Source: Sciurus carolinensis (Eukaryota; Chordata; Mammalia; Rodentia; Sciuridae). Taken from it: a stretch of 64,000 nucleotides of DNA. Of the stretch, positions 44,086 to 55,754 are shown piece by piece. The notes under the pieces were generated by a model. The model was not told the origin of the DNA, did no database searches, and saw nothing but the letters and a program-made list of their open reading frames with translations. Location of the stretch: positions 113,213,160-113,277,159 of the forward strand of contig NC_062219.1 in assembly GCF_902686445.1 (NCBI RefSeq). The letters are read 5' to 3'. Position numbers and translations under genes: made by a program. Within the stretch, counting starts at the first letter, position 1, and each line of letters begins with the position of its first letter.

Positions 44086-47000
44086 CATTATAATCTTATA
44101 AGACTATTATGCCCTATATTATATAGCACCTTTTTCGGTAGAACTATACCTTGTAGCCAAACATGATTATTCTGTAGAGAAACATGAATATATTCATCCT
44201 AAATGGAATAAGACTATATAGTCTTATAGCAATTAGTTTAGGTCAGCATGTAATACCAATTGTATTTGTACCAAACTTAGAAAAAAACCCTTAAGTTTCA
44301 GAACTTTTTGAACTTTTGGACCTACGATGAATGATTGTGGAGATGTAGTAGAATATCATGCCTGATAAGGAATAGTTGGAGATAAAAATGTGCCTAGGTG
44401 GTAAGCAACCATTCTGGGACCTGAAAATCATCTTTTCCAGGAGTAAAAAATGTGGGAAGACCTAGAATGCTAGCTATTTTGATGCCCATCTGGGATGAAG
44501 CCAGCCTACAACTAAGTTCAGGACCAAGAGATGCATAGGGAAACAGCTAGAGAGATTGGATCAGTCTCAGATCTGCTCTGCCCCTGAAATTTTAGTGAGA
44601 AGAGCCAACACATTTCCTTGTAATTCAAACCAAATTGAATTGGGGTTGTTCTGTTACTTGTGAAGAGGGATCTACACTTATACATTAGTTGGAAACCTGG
44701 GAACTACATTTCTCCAAATTCCTTACCCTCAAATTTTGCCCAAGAAAGATTCTGTCAATGAAAGGCAGTACAGAAGATCTGGAAGGCAGAGGAGAGTCAG
44801 AAACGATCATTTTTTTCCTTGGGTGGTGGGGAGCAGTTATGTAGAGTTTGGTAGAAGACAGATCCCTCAGTGGTCTCTGAACGTCACCCCTCCTGGTGCT
44901 TCAGGCCGCTGTGTCCATCAGTTGCAGTTTTCTTCAGTTCCCAATTTGAGCATCAGGGGAAACTTTGGAATTCTTTCAAAATCAACGATGACAAGAGAGC
45001 TTGTGGCACTTTTCCTAGACTTCCAAAAGTTAAGACAACATCAACTTTTGAAAATGGAGTATAAGATCAATGGGCATGATTTTAAAGAGACTAATTCTAT
45101 TATTAATCAAGATAAGAACTGCTTTGGGTCAGAAGGAAAATATTTCAAGCTTTAACAAATTAGCTATTTAGAATTTATCATGTGGTGTGTCAGGCACTGC
45201 TGGAGATACAATGATTAAAAAACTGATCGCCCTAAGAAGCTGGGCCAGAGAGAAGTGAATTCAACAATAGCTTAAACATAAAACATTTACTTTTTTTAAA
45301 AATTTTTTTTAAATAGGAGAGATGTCTAGAGGAGATAGGGCAGGGATGGAATAGTGGCATGGGTATTGAATGCTGTCCTCCTGTTGTCTTTCTACTCCAT
45401 TATCCTTACCTGGTGCCTTCAGTCTTGCAGGTCAGCACATGGTTCAGGATGGCTTTCTTAGCTCCAGCCATCCCTTCTTCATCTCAGGAAGTCAGAAGGT
45501 AGCAGGAGGAGAGGACAAAGGTCCAGATTTCCAGCTGAATCTGCTCCTCTTAAGCCATCTTCCTAAGTTCCAGAAAACATTTCTCCTCATCTCTCACCGA
45601 TCAGAGTTTAGTCACATTGCCATATTTGGCAAGGGAGATTGGAAAATATAATTTTAATGTGGCTGATTGTCACCCTGAATAACTTGGGCTCTGTTACTAA
45701 AGTGTAGGAAAGAATGCATTTGGGGGTGGCAACTTCTAATTTCTGCCTAGGAAGTTAGAATCTACCTGGGGAAATAACCTGTAGGCTTGAGAAAACAATG
45801 TTATTTTGGGAAAGGTCAAGGAGGAGAGTTTGAAGGAGGAAGAGAAAATGCCAATGTGATTTGGGAAAGCTTTTCAGTAAAACCAGGATTTGAACTCCCT
45901 TTTGAGGATAACTAGAATTCATTGGCACAAGATACTGGGGCGGGCATCCCAACAGAAGGGATCCACCTTGAGAAGGTGTCCAGAAGCTGGACAATGCAGA
46001 TCCTCTGTGAGCAGGAGGAAAACAATCAGGTGGACCAGATGTTGTGCCCAGATGTAATGGAGTCTTAAGTTGGAAGAGAGGGAATATTGACTAGTTTTTT
46101 TTAAAAAGTCACCCGAAACAAAAGTTCCAAGATCTCTCTTCCAGGATAAAACCAGGATTACCCAATTTGCTTCCCTGTCCCTAAAATTGACACACCTATT
46201 TCTCTACCCTATTCACACAAGCAGAAATAATTGCAATATCCATTTCAATGAGTTGTCTTAATTTTGGATTGTCCAAAATAGCACAGAGAGTGTAACCAGC
46301 AAATATATGACAACAGTAATAAAAATAAATTCATGCAAAACCTAAGACTACAGTCCCAGGCTATTATTCATTAAAGGTTGCTTGTGTTGGTGGGGGAGGC
46401 CTACAAATAGAGGGTTCTGGGTCCTTTTCCTAAATACTAATTGTTTATTTCATGTTTCTTCTCTGATCTAAACAGACCTTAAACTGCCCCTTCTTAATAT
46501 GCTCCCATAAAGGGTTATAAACCAGAAAGGAGGTTGGTTTAAACAAAGTAATCAGAAAGTAAGCAATCTTCTTCTCTTTCTCTCTGACTCTCAGCTTGTT
46601 TTGTCTGATAGAAAACTTTCCTCTTCAGTGTGTGAACCTCAAGGTCAAATAGAGGTCACTCTGTGCTTTTTGAGGTATGGGTGCTTTCATATTATTCGCT
46701 CATTTTTATTGCTGAGAATAACCATCCATTTGTCCAAATAACTAGGACCTCCCCCCACCACGACTGGAGGGTGGACATGGGAGAGGGGTTAATCTCATTC
46801 GACACAAAGCAAACAAGTTCAAATCTCATTGAATGTCGGACAAACGCAGCAAGAATACAAACATTTCCAATTTAGAAAAGGAAGATGGAAATGTGACATA
46901 GAAGTATTCTAATCATTTAGTAGTATAAATTGTACCAACGTGATACTAAAACTGTCAACTTGGTGGAAAAAAGGATAAAACTCCATTAATAATACAACAG

Positions 47001-47655
47001 TGATGCTTACTTTTTCACATGAGGAAAATTCCATTACAACAAACAGCCCAGGGCTTTCAAATTGCTTTTGTTCAAGATCAGTTATAAAGAATATATTGCT
47101 AGCAATGATATTTTGGATCCAAAGATGAAACCTAGCTGATTTTTTAGAGGGAACTAGCAGAGATGGGGTAGTTGCCCACAGGACTGTGTGTGAATGACCT
47201 CTTTTATGCAAAATTTTAAAACATAGCCTTTTCGAGTGGGTGCACAGTTTGGCAAGCAGAAGACAGGTTGGAATGCAAACCTACTTTACCCTCAAACTAT
47301 AACCTTCTGTAGAGGCCTCAGTTGCACAAGATTGTAAGACTTATTTATAAATTGTCTCTTTGAATTGTTTTCCCTGTGTTTTACCCTATGCAACTGTTTC
47401 AATTAGGACAGAATTTTCCCATCTAAAAGTTTGTACTAATGTTTTCCTCCCCTGGTTTTGGAAGACCTTTAGACTCATCCTAGAAGGGTCTTGCAGCTCC
47501 ACAACCCACCACTGTTCCAGCTATGCCATGGTCTTGGTGTATCTGACAAGACAATGCATAAGGTCTGCTGGAGGACTTTTCTGTACTCAGAATTCTCAAC
47601 TGGCACGTGATCTCCTATGAGGCTGTCTTAGCGTGGGTTCTCTTAGAAGCATATC
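44086..47655. other. No proven gene; 139-codon frame at 44736-45155 not convincing
   Basis: About 3.6 kb almost free of SINEs. The frame at 44736 starts MPKKDSVNERQYRRSGRQRR and is the longest non-LINE frame in the window, but it has no domain I recognise, and its upstream sequence ('gggaactacatttctccaaattcc') recalls an ancient mammalian repeat. 45760-46080 also has the phrasing of an old mammalian repeat (fragments around 'gaaagcttttcagtaaaacc'). No splice-flanked exon seen. Confidence 0.35.
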
Positions 47656-48640
47656 TTCAGACAAGGAAATGGTTATAAGTAGTTGATTTCAGAACTGACT
47701 GTAGGAAGTACAACAAAGGATGTAGGAATTGAGAGGAGGAAGTTGGAAATGATGATGAAAGGTGCATCAGTGAGCAAGCTACTGTTGTGGGCAACTGGGG
47801 CCCAGTCCCAATATTCATTCACTGACTCCTGTCCTCTTTGGTTGAGGATTGTTGTTGGTACTGAGCCAGAGCAGGCTCAGAGACTGAAGAAGCTGTTGTG
47901 AGGGATATGAAACTCCTGTGCACACAGGAACTTTCAGCAAAATTTAAGGTAGCCTCCCAGGTGGACTTAAGGGCTATGGATGGGACACTGACATCTCCCT
48001 TAGAAGCTATAATCGCACATTAGATTCTGGTATGATGCCTGGTGGTCTGTACCCTCCCTACATCCTTAGATGTGTTAGGAAAGAGAAAGCTCAAGAACCA
48101 TTTGGGTACTGAGTGACCCTTCAGATCTCACCCCTGCTCTTAGAGTGGTTCTTTCTCCCCTTTACTTCCTACCTCAGTGCTGTCTAATCTTTCACAAGTA
48201 ACGGAATATGTAGAAAAGAATTCCATTTCAGCATATTGATTTCCTCGGGGTTTGCTCTTCAGTGAACTGAAATGAAGAGATTGCTCCAAGATGAAGATGT
48301 CAGTAAGAGTAATGAGACTTGGACAACTTTGAGGGCAAAGAGAATTCCTATCTCAGCACATGGCCAGTTCCCACTACCCCAGTGTTGGGTTGGAAGTTCT
48401 GTGCTTGAATTCTCCCTGTCACCAAGACCTGCTGATATTACTTTGTATCACTTGTCCTAACTTTTCCATGGTTGGGGACCCCTTTGAAAATAAAAAAAAA
48501 AAAAAAAACAACAACTATGGACTTGATCCCTACAATCATGTGCAAATACACTCACATAAATAGGTGCTTTGTGTACATTTTAATTTTCAGGGAGTCTTCA
48601 TAGCCCCAGAAGCTCATCTGGGAACATTTTTATTAATTAA
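47656..48640. other. Unassigned; possible old LTR at 47630-47960
   Basis: 'gggttctcttagaagcatat', 'agtagttgatttcag', 'ggcaactggggcccagtccc' have the order of an old mammalian LTR, but I cannot name it. No gene. An A run with AC-rich end sits at 48489-48512. Confidence 0.35.
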
Positions 48641-48773
48641 AAAAACTTTTAGTTGTAGATGAACACGATACCTTTATTTTATTTATTTATTTTTATGTGG
48701 TGCTAAGAATTGAACCCAGTGCCTCACATGTGCTAGGCAAGTACTTCATCCCTGAGCCACAGCTGCAGCCCTG
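48641..48773 (-). mobile_element. Tailed ID SINE
   Basis: Minus strand; 'cttttagttgtagatgaacacg' region to 'ccacagctgcagccc'. Confidence 0.9.
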
Positions 48774-48879
48774 ACATCTTTATTCTTGAGCAATGGTATT
48801 GCCTGAGTGTGTCCATTTCTATAGCACAAATTTCTCAGTTGGGTTTGCCCAGCTCCCTGACTCTGTCTTTGACAAGATA

Positions 48880-49055
48880 GAGTGAACTGATGAAGAGTCA
48901 GACAGTCAGGTATCTTCCCAACTGTGCTACAATTAGCTGTGTGCCTTTGTAAAAGTCTTATATTCCCTCTGTGCATTGGTTTTATCCTCTGTTCAATGAG
49001 GGTAAGGATACTATTTACCTTGTGAGGGTCAAAGAGTTAGTAAATGTAAAACATT
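48880..49055 (+). mobile_element. MIR SINE
   Basis: Plus strand; 'caattagctgtgtgcctttg', 'ctctgtgcattggttttatcc', 'tcaatgagggtaaggatac' in MIR order. Confidence 0.75.
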
Positions 49056-49061
49056 TAAATG

Positions 49062-49442
49062 TCTTAGTCTGTTTTGTGCTGCTATAACAAAATTGCTGAG
49101 ACTGGGTAATTTAAAAAGAGCAGAAATTAACTTTCTTATAGTACTGGAAGCTGGGAAATCCATGATCAAGATGCTCACAGATTCACGACCTGATGAGGTT
49201 CTACTCTGCTCCCATGATGGTGCTTTGACACTGGGTCCAACAGAGGGAAGAACACCATTTCCTCACATGGTAGAAGGTGCAAAAGGGCAAAACACTGGAC
49301 AAAGCCTTTTTTATAAGTTCCTTAATCCTGTTCACAGGGAGGAATCACCATGACCTAATTAACTTTTAAAGTCCCCACCTCTCAGTACTATCACTGATGG
49401 CAACACTGGATTTTGGAGAGGACACATACACACCTTAGCAAA
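49062..49442 (-). mobile_element. MLT1/MST-like LTR (ERVL-MaLR)
   Basis: Minus strand; 'cttagtctgttttgtgctgc', 'agactgggtaatttaaaaag', 'cctcacatggtagaaggtgc', 'ttttataagttccttaatcc', 'catgacctaattaac', 'ggattttggagaggacac' and end 'ccttagca'. Solo. The 86-codon frame across it is a shadow. Confidence 0.85.
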
Positions 49443-49480
49443 TGGTGTGTAGCACATAGCAAGTGCCATGCAGATATAAA

Positions 49481-49582
49481 CTTTTTTTTTTTTTTTTTTT
49501 TTTTGCGGTGCTGGGGATTGAACCCAGGGCCTTGTGCTTGCAAGGCAAGCACTCTACCAACTGAGCTACATACCCAGCCCAT
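49481..49582 (-). mobile_element. Young ID SINE
   Basis: Minus strand; 22-base T tail, 'gcggtgctggggattgaacc' to 'ctacatacccagccc'. Confidence 0.93.
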
Positions 49583-49629
49583 ATATATAATCTATTGATG
49601 TTGTCACTCAGATGGAGGCCATTGCTTTG

Positions 49630-49765
49630 GAAGGTAGGGTGACTCAATGGACAGTGTAGATTTGATGTTAGTCAGTGATGTGCACAAATCTTTGCTCTCT
49701 CAGTCACCAACTGTGTGATCTTAAGGAGATAGGTTTTCCCCTCACTGGCTTGGTCTCAACTGGCT
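49630..49765 (+). mobile_element. MIR-like trace
   Basis: 'cagtcaccaactgtgtgatc' and 'cttaaggagataggttttccc' resemble the MIR core. Weak. Confidence 0.4.
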
Positions 49766-49785
49766 CTCAATTATTATATTTTAAT

Positions 49786-49926
49786 TTTTTTAAAATATAT
49801 TTTTAGTTGTAGATGGACACAATACCTTTATTTTATTTATTTATTTTTATGTGGTGCTGAGAATTGAACCCAGTACCTCACATGTGTTAGGCAACTGCTC
49901 TACCACTGAGCCACAACCCCAGTCCC
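49786..49926 (-). mobile_element. Tailed ID SINE with target duplication
   Basis: Minus strand; 'tttagttgtagatggacaca' to 'cacaaccccagtcc'. Flanks CTCAATT at 49767 and 49926. Confidence 0.9.
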
Positions 49927-50041
49927 TCAATTGATATCTTCGATGCCCCCTTTTTTATGCCAAAATGAAATTTATAGGTAATATAATTATTGTACATACA
50001 AAATTTAAAAAGAATTACAAAGAATAAAAATAAAGGAGAGT

Positions 50042-50165
50042 CCTGGTGCAGTGGCACATGACTGTAATCCCAGCTACTAGGGAGGCTAAGTGAAAGGATC
50101 ATTTGAACCCAGGAGTCTGATAACAGCCTGGGCAACATAGCCAGACCTGTCTCAAAAAGATAGAA
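50042..50165 (+). mobile_element. 7SL-derived free monomer (FLAM/pB1-like)
   Basis: Plus strand; 'ctggtgcagtggcacatgac', 'gatcatttgaacccaggag', 'cagcctgggcaacatagcc', 'agacctgtctc'. It keeps the longer 7SL/FLAM-type middle that the B1 halves elsewhere in this window do not, and it has no ID half. Confidence 0.7.
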
Positions 50166-50168
50166 AGA

Positions 50169-50375
50169 GTCAGGCACCATGGCACATGCCTGTAATCCCA
50201 GCAGCTCGGGAGCTGATGCAGGAGGATCACAAGTTCAAAGCCAGCCTCAACAATTTAGCGAGACCCTGTCTCTAAATAAAATATAAGAAAGGGCTGGGGA
50301 TGTGACTCAGTGGTTAAGTACTTTTGGGTTCAATCCCCCATATCAAAAAATAAATAAATAAATAAAATAAAAAAG
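50169..50375 (+). mobile_element. B1-dID dimeric SINE
   Basis: Plus strand; 'caggcaccatggcacatgcc' B1 half, linker 'taaataaaatataagaa', ID half with box B 'gggttcaatcc', (AAAT)n tail. Lies 3 bp after the free 7SL monomer. Confidence 0.9.
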
Positions 50376-50409
50376 AAGAAGAAGAAAAGGAAGGCAGTTT
50401 ATCATTTAA

Positions 50410-50895
50410 CTACAATAGTCTCTCTTTATCTGCAGTCTCACTTTAGGTGGTATAAGATTCCTGTAGTCCAAAAATATTAAAGGAAAATTCCAGAAAGAAT
50501 CAATTGATTGGTTTTAAATTGTGTGGCATCCAGAGGAGCATGACAAAATCTCCTAATATCCCACTCCATTCCACTGGGATGTGAACCTCCCTTTGTCCGG
50601 TGCATACATGCCCTACCCTCTACCTGCCCCATGGCAGTTAGAAAGAGAAAGAGAGAGAAAGACCACATCCACATAATTTTCATTGCAATGTATTTTTATA
50701 ATTGTTATATTTTATTATTAACTATTGTTGTTAACCTCTTACTGTGTCTAATTTGTAAATTAAACTTTATCATAGGAATGCATATGTAGGAGAAAACCCA
50801 TAGTATATATTTATAGGATTCATTCTATCTATGGTTTTAGGCATCCATGGGGATTCTTTGGACATGTGCCTTGAAGATAAGGAGGGACTACTACA
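50410..50895 (+). mobile_element. Tigger7/MER44-like DNA transposon
   Basis: Ends 'acaatagtctctctttatctg' and 'ataaggagggactactac' are imperfect inverted repeats, each next to TA. Interior blocks 'aaatattaaaggaaaattcc', 'ttattattaactattgttg', 'taaattaaactttatcatagg' fit this pogo/Tigger family. About 485 bp, transposase lost. Confidence 0.8.
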
Positions 50896-51088
50896 TATAA
50901 AGTGCTCAGGCGTATCTATAGTAGAAATCCTAATGAAGTTGCCAGATGCTTGCTTCTATATGCAGAATCATTTATAAAAGAGATAACTTCAGCTGTAGAT
51001 GGGTACCAATGTGTGACTTGTATTGGTGACTTAAATACAGCAACTAATATTTTCCAGGTGACAGATTTTTATAAAATTTGTCAGATAC

Positions 51089-51386
51089 CACTGGGCATGG
51101 TGGCACATGCTTATAATCCCAGAGACTTGGGAGGCAAGTTCAGTAACCTAGCCAGACCCTATATCAAAATTAAAAATTAAAAGGGCTGGGGACATGGCTC
51201 AGTGGTAGAGTGCTTGCCTAGCATGTGTGAGGCACTGGATTCGATTCTCAGCACCACATATAAATAAATAAAGGTCCATTGACATCTAAAAAATATTTCT
51301 TTAAAAAGAAAAGGGCTGGGGATACAGGTCAGTGGTAAAGCATCCCTGGGCTCAATCCCCAGTACCAAAAAATAGAAATACAAAAT
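51089..51386 (+). mobile_element. B1-dID SINE split by a tailed ID
   Basis: B1 half 51089-51180 (shortened inside), tailed ID, then the dID half 51313-51386 with box B 'gggctcaatcccc'. Preceded by AAAATTTGTCAGA at 51073. Confidence 0.85.
51182..51311 (+). mobile_element. Tailed ID SINE in B1-dID linker
   Basis: 'gggctggggacatggctcag', box B 'ggattcgattc', extension 'aaataaaggtccattgac'. Same orientation as host. Confidence 0.92.
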
Positions 51387-51391
51387 AAAAT

Positions 51392-51601
51392 TTGTGTTGG
51401 GTGAGGTAGTGTACAAGTGTAATCACAGTGACTAAGGCAGGACGATGTCAAATTTGAGGCCCTCCTTGGCAATGTAGAGAAGCTCTAAGCAACTTAATAA
51501 GACCCTGCCTCAAAATAAAAAATAGAAAGGGCTGAGGATGTAGTTCACTGATGAAGTGCTTCTGGGTTCAATCCCCAGCACCAAAAATAAAATAATAAAA
51601 T
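51392..51601 (+). mobile_element. B1-dID dimeric SINE, second at the same site
   Basis: B1 half diverged ('gttgggtgaggtagtgtac'), dID half with box B 'gggttcaatcccc', AATAAAA tail. Bounded by AAAATTTGT at 51387 and AAAATTTGTCAGA at 51602. Confidence 0.88.
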
Positions 51602-51614
51602 AAAATTTGTCAGA

Positions 51615-52284
51615 CAATGAACCATCTTGGTAAAATTCTAAACAAAACAAAGTTAGAAAATTCCCTCATTTAAATGCTTTTTGTTCCTGGGGGAAAAATC
51701 AGTGCAAACCCAGGATGAAACACATCTGAGTATACAGAGAACAGTTAGATTTTAGACTTGATCCCTATAAACAGACTTTTTGTACATCTAAATGTGGAGT
51801 TGGACTTTGGGAAGTAGCATGAAGGTGGACAACCCTGGCCCATCCCAGAGATACCAGGAATGCCAACCCTCAACCACTGCGAAGATTAAGAAGAGCCCCT
51901 CCCCCAATTTCCCAAACATATCTTTCTAGGGGCATACATTACTCATTAATAACCACTGAGTTTACTCGTCTTGAATCAAAAAGCCCAAAAACTCAGGAGC
52001 AGGAAAAGTCTTCCTTGGTCAAGATTTTACTGCAACCTGTTCCAGGGCTTGGGGTTCCAGCTATGGAGGAAGGGAACAGCAGAGGGACAAGCGGCGGAAC
52101 CAGTCCTGAGAAGACGGTGAAGAAGGCAAATGGGGCCCTTGCTTTCCCTCACCCTATTTCCTTCCTTCTCTGCAGGACATTTTCTACTTTCTCCTCTCTC
52201 TCTCTCAGACTTTCTCCCTATGAAAATTTTCTTTCGGAAATGGAGATATCAGGGATTTGTCTGTTGGTATAAATATTTGTTAAT
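51615..52284. other. No gene recognised
   Basis: Unique-looking. The 85-codon frame at 52015 has no domain. Confidence 0.35.
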
Positions 52285-52985
52285 TTTTTAATCTCTCAAA
52301 TCCAAATGGCTTATAAGAATATTTAAAGATGCTCAACCTAAATAAAATTAAGGTAATGAAAGTTTTATAATAACATTGAGATACCATTTCATATTCATCA
52401 AATTGACAAACATTTAAAATCCAACAATACCAAACATTGCAAAAAAAAAAAAAGTCAAGAAAATGGTGCAACCATTTTGGGGATCAATTTGATTTTATTG
52501 AAAATGCTAGAAATCTACTGCTAGGTATATACCTTACAGAAACCCTATTTGGATGGTATGTATATTTGTGGCAGCATTGCTTTTTATAGTGAACAACTAA
52601 ATCAACTGGAAACACTTAAATGTCATTAGTAGAACAGATTCATGTATCATCATATATTCATACATGGGAATATTATATAGTAATTACAATGATGGATCAC
52701 AGTTTGGTGTCTGCACAATGATAAATTTTAAAAACAATACAGAAAAACTAATTGCAGGGTCTGTAAAGTGTGATACCATTTAAATAGTTTAAAGACCTGC
52801 AAAACAATAGCATATATTGTTTATACACACATGAATAGGAAGTAAAAGCATAAAACACGTACAAGAATGATTGATACCAGCATCAGGGTCTTGGTTATTT
52901 CTGGAGTAGGACAAAGAAGAATGAGATTGAGAAGGGGATCCACAGAAAGCCCATGGTTGTCTCTGCAATGTTTTTGTTCTCTAAA
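52285..52985 (+). mobile_element. Old LINE-1 (ORF2 C-terminus and 3'UTR)
   Basis: Plus strand, decayed: 'aagatgctcaacctaaat', 'gagataccatttcatattcatc', 'ctgctaggtatataccttac', 'catacatgggaatattatatag', 'tttctggagtaggacaaag'. Ends in an A run at 52981. Confidence 0.75.
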
Positions 52986-53002
52986 AAAAAAAAAAAATCT
53001 GA

Positions 53003-53221
53003 TAGCTGGGCACAGTGGTGCACGCCTGTAATCCCAGCATTTCAGGAGGCTGAGGCCAGAGGATCATGAGTTCAAAGACAACTTCAGCAATGTGGCAAGG
53101 GCCTAAGCAACTTAGCAAGATCCTGTCTCACAGTAAAATATTAAAAAGGGTTGGGGATGTGACTCAGTGGTTAAGAACCCCTGGGTTCAATTCCCAGGCA
53201 CCAAAAAACAGACAAAAAAAC
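53003..53221 (+). mobile_element. B1-dID dimeric SINE
   Basis: Plus strand; 'agctgggcacagtggtgcac' to A-rich tail, box B 'gggttcaattcc'. CTGATAG occurs on both flanks (52999 and 53222). Confidence 0.92.
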
Positions 53222-53359
53222 CTGATAGGATTGTGGCAAAACGTTCAGTTTTAATTTGCTATAGATTGTGCTGGTTATATTAGGTACTCATATCTTTTAT
53301 GTATTTTATGAGAATTATTGAATAGTATAACACATTTTTAAATTGATGCATCTCTAAGG

Positions 53360-53572
53360 GGTTTTTTTGGGGGAATTTACTGGGGGTTAAACTCAGGGGC
53401 GCTCAACATTTGAGTCACATCCTCAGCCCTATTTTGTATTTTATTTAGAGACAGGGTCTCACTGAGTTGCTTAGCTCCTCACTTTTGCTGAGGCTGGCTT
53501 TGAACTCGAGATCTTCCTGTCTCAGCCTCCCCAGTAACTGAGATTACAGATGTGTACCACCATGCCCAGCTG
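53360..53572 (-). mobile_element. B1-dID dimeric SINE
   Basis: Minus strand; 'tttactgggggttaaactc' to 'accatgcccagctg'; flanked by AGGGGTTTTTT / AGGGGTGTTTT. Confidence 0.9.
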
Positions 53573-55242
53573 AGGGGTGTTTTATGCTTTATTTAACAAA
53601 TTCTTTTTGACCTATTCAGCAACAGGTGTTGAAACAGAGGACTGAAAAATGAACAAGAGAGAATTGCAGTTTTTAGACGGTTTTTCTTGAACTTCAAGGC
53701 AAACATACAATTGTGCGATCCTGTTTAAAGCCTCATGCTGGGCCCACTCCCACAGGTCTGATTTAGTAGGTCTAGGATGGGGCCCAAGAGTTTGCAACTC
53801 TAACAAGGTATGGGGTGATGCTGATGCTGATTGGGGGTCCACACTTCCTTTTGAGTCTGTTAACAGAGTTGAGGAAGGATAGCTTTTATTTGTGCTGTGA
53901 GAATTCTAGAACTGATGGAAATATTTCCTGGCTGGTGTGTCTGACCAAAGGCTCTAAAAGCACACTCAGGCTGCCCACCCTGAGCCAAAAGAAACACATC
54001 AAGAAACGCAACTCCAATCTCTTATTCCTTCTTACTTGTGGTGGTGTATATTTCTATTCATGCCATTAAACTTTTAGCTCCCTTAGGGCAAATATGCATT
54101 CTGTTTGGTGTATGCCATATAGAAAGTGTTAACAGTAGTTATTCTTGGATGGTGAAATTATGAGTAATTAAAATTTCTACTTTTGTTTGTCTGTACTAGG
54201 TAATATTTCCAGAAAAAACAAATGTTAATTAAATAATGACAAATTATAATTTGAAGTATATGTAGATCTATGTATACTTACATACTTTATACATAAATAT
54301 ATATGTATAAAATATAATTTATAAGATATGTGATATATATTTACATGTGTGTATATGGATACACACACATCAAGTTGTGCTGGGCACTGTGATGAGGAAG
54401 GAGATGCTAAGAATTAGGACACCAACACAAATATTTTTCCCCTCAACAGGGGAATGATTTCATTCAGAAGAGAGAACATACATTTGAGAAATATTCTATT
54501 GTAAAATAAGATATTTTGGAAACAGTGTTCATTAAAAACAAAATGTATAGTTAGGAAGTACTTTGGGAGGAAAAATTGGTTGGGCTGAGTGGTCCTGGAA
54601 GGGATGTGTGGGCCCAGCCTTGGACAGTGAACCAGCTTAGCCTCTTCCAGAGCCGAGGCAGAGTTGGAGGAAGATGTAAGGGTCTCTGTAAATCCCCAGA
54701 ATGTATGCAGTACAAACAACAGGTGTTGGGTGAACACTGCTGACTAAGTGCAGTGAAGAATTGAACAATAATTGTATTCATATAGAAACTGCCTGGGCAC
54801 AAGCACATACCCAGCATAATAGTGGCTCCTACCAACGGTGGCTCCCAAACAAATAGAAACCAAAATTAATTTCACTATGGGCTTATGACAAGTCAAGTAT
54901 GGCAGGAAAATCTGTCATGTTTTGCTTTTACATGACTTCAGCATTGATGATGATATTGCAAAAAAGGGTGTCTATGAGTTTGCAAAGAAAGATCCCTCTG
55001 AACTGGACATACCTATTAGTTGTAGCTTTTACTCTTGCCCTTAAGAAAAGGGAGTTCTCTGTGCAAAATCAGTATTCTGGGTTCTCTGTTCAAAGCATAC
55101 TTAACCCTGAAGAGTGGCTCCTCACTTCAGTATATTTGGATTGTTAATATTTTTCTCTGTGTTAAAAAAAAAAAAAAAGCCAGGAAACTTCTACTTCTGA
55201 ATAAAATTATAGAGGGGCAGAAAGGAGATCAAGAAAACTTTT
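53573..55242. other. No gene recognised; AT-rich tract at 54240-54370
   Basis: Unique-looking DNA with a TATATA-rich low-complexity stretch. Frames of 76-107 codons here have no domain. Confidence 0.35.
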
Positions 55243-55352
55243 GGGGGACTGTGGTTATAGCTCAGTGGCAGAGTGCTTGCCTCACATGTGTGAGTCACTG
55301 GGTTCAATCCTCAGTACCACATAAATATAAATAAATAAATAATATAATTAAA
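55243..55352 (+). mobile_element. ID SINE (tailed type)
   Basis: Plus strand; 'ggttatagctcagtggcag', box B 'gggttcaatcc', AAATAAAT tail. Confidence 0.88.
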
Positions 55353-55632
55353 AGGTCTATAAAATACAATAACATTATTAAACAAAGAAAACTCAGGGTG
55401 GTAGATATATATGTTATCTTGATTGTGGTGATGTTCTCACAGGAGTATAATTATTTCAAAACTCAGCAGATTATACACTTCATTGTATATCAATTATAAC
55501 ACAGTAAAGTTGTTTAAAAAGTTCTAGGAAAGGAAAAAAAGCCTGGAAATTAAGGTACCATTTAAAACATGCTCCATGCTATTAATTGGACAATTTATCT
55601 TCCTTTTAACAGATTTTAAAAATTCCTTTTAA

Positions 55633-55697
55633 TGGGGGCGAGGGTGTAGCTCAGTGAGAGAGTGCCTGCTCTGGGTTCCGTCCCCAGCACCATGACC

Positions 55698-55727
<30 letters not shown>
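55633..55727 (+). mobile_element. ID-like SINE with long A tail
   Basis: 'ggtgtagctcagtgag', box B 'gggttccgtcccc', then about 29 A. The (GT)n run at 55728-55750 grew directly after the tail. Confidence 0.85.
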
Positions 55728-55728
<1 letters not shown>

Positions 55729-55752
55729 GTGTGTGTGTGTGTGTGTGTGTAT
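55728..55752. repeat. (GT)n microsatellite at SINE tail
   Basis: About 12 GT units directly after the A tail. Confidence 0.9.
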
Positions 55753-55754
55753 GT

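Noticed and set aside
44736..45155. 139-codon open frame, the longest outside LINEs
   Set aside because: No domain, basic low-complexity start, no splice or promoter context, and phrases upstream look like an ancient mammalian repeat. Length is within chance for 64 kb in six frames.
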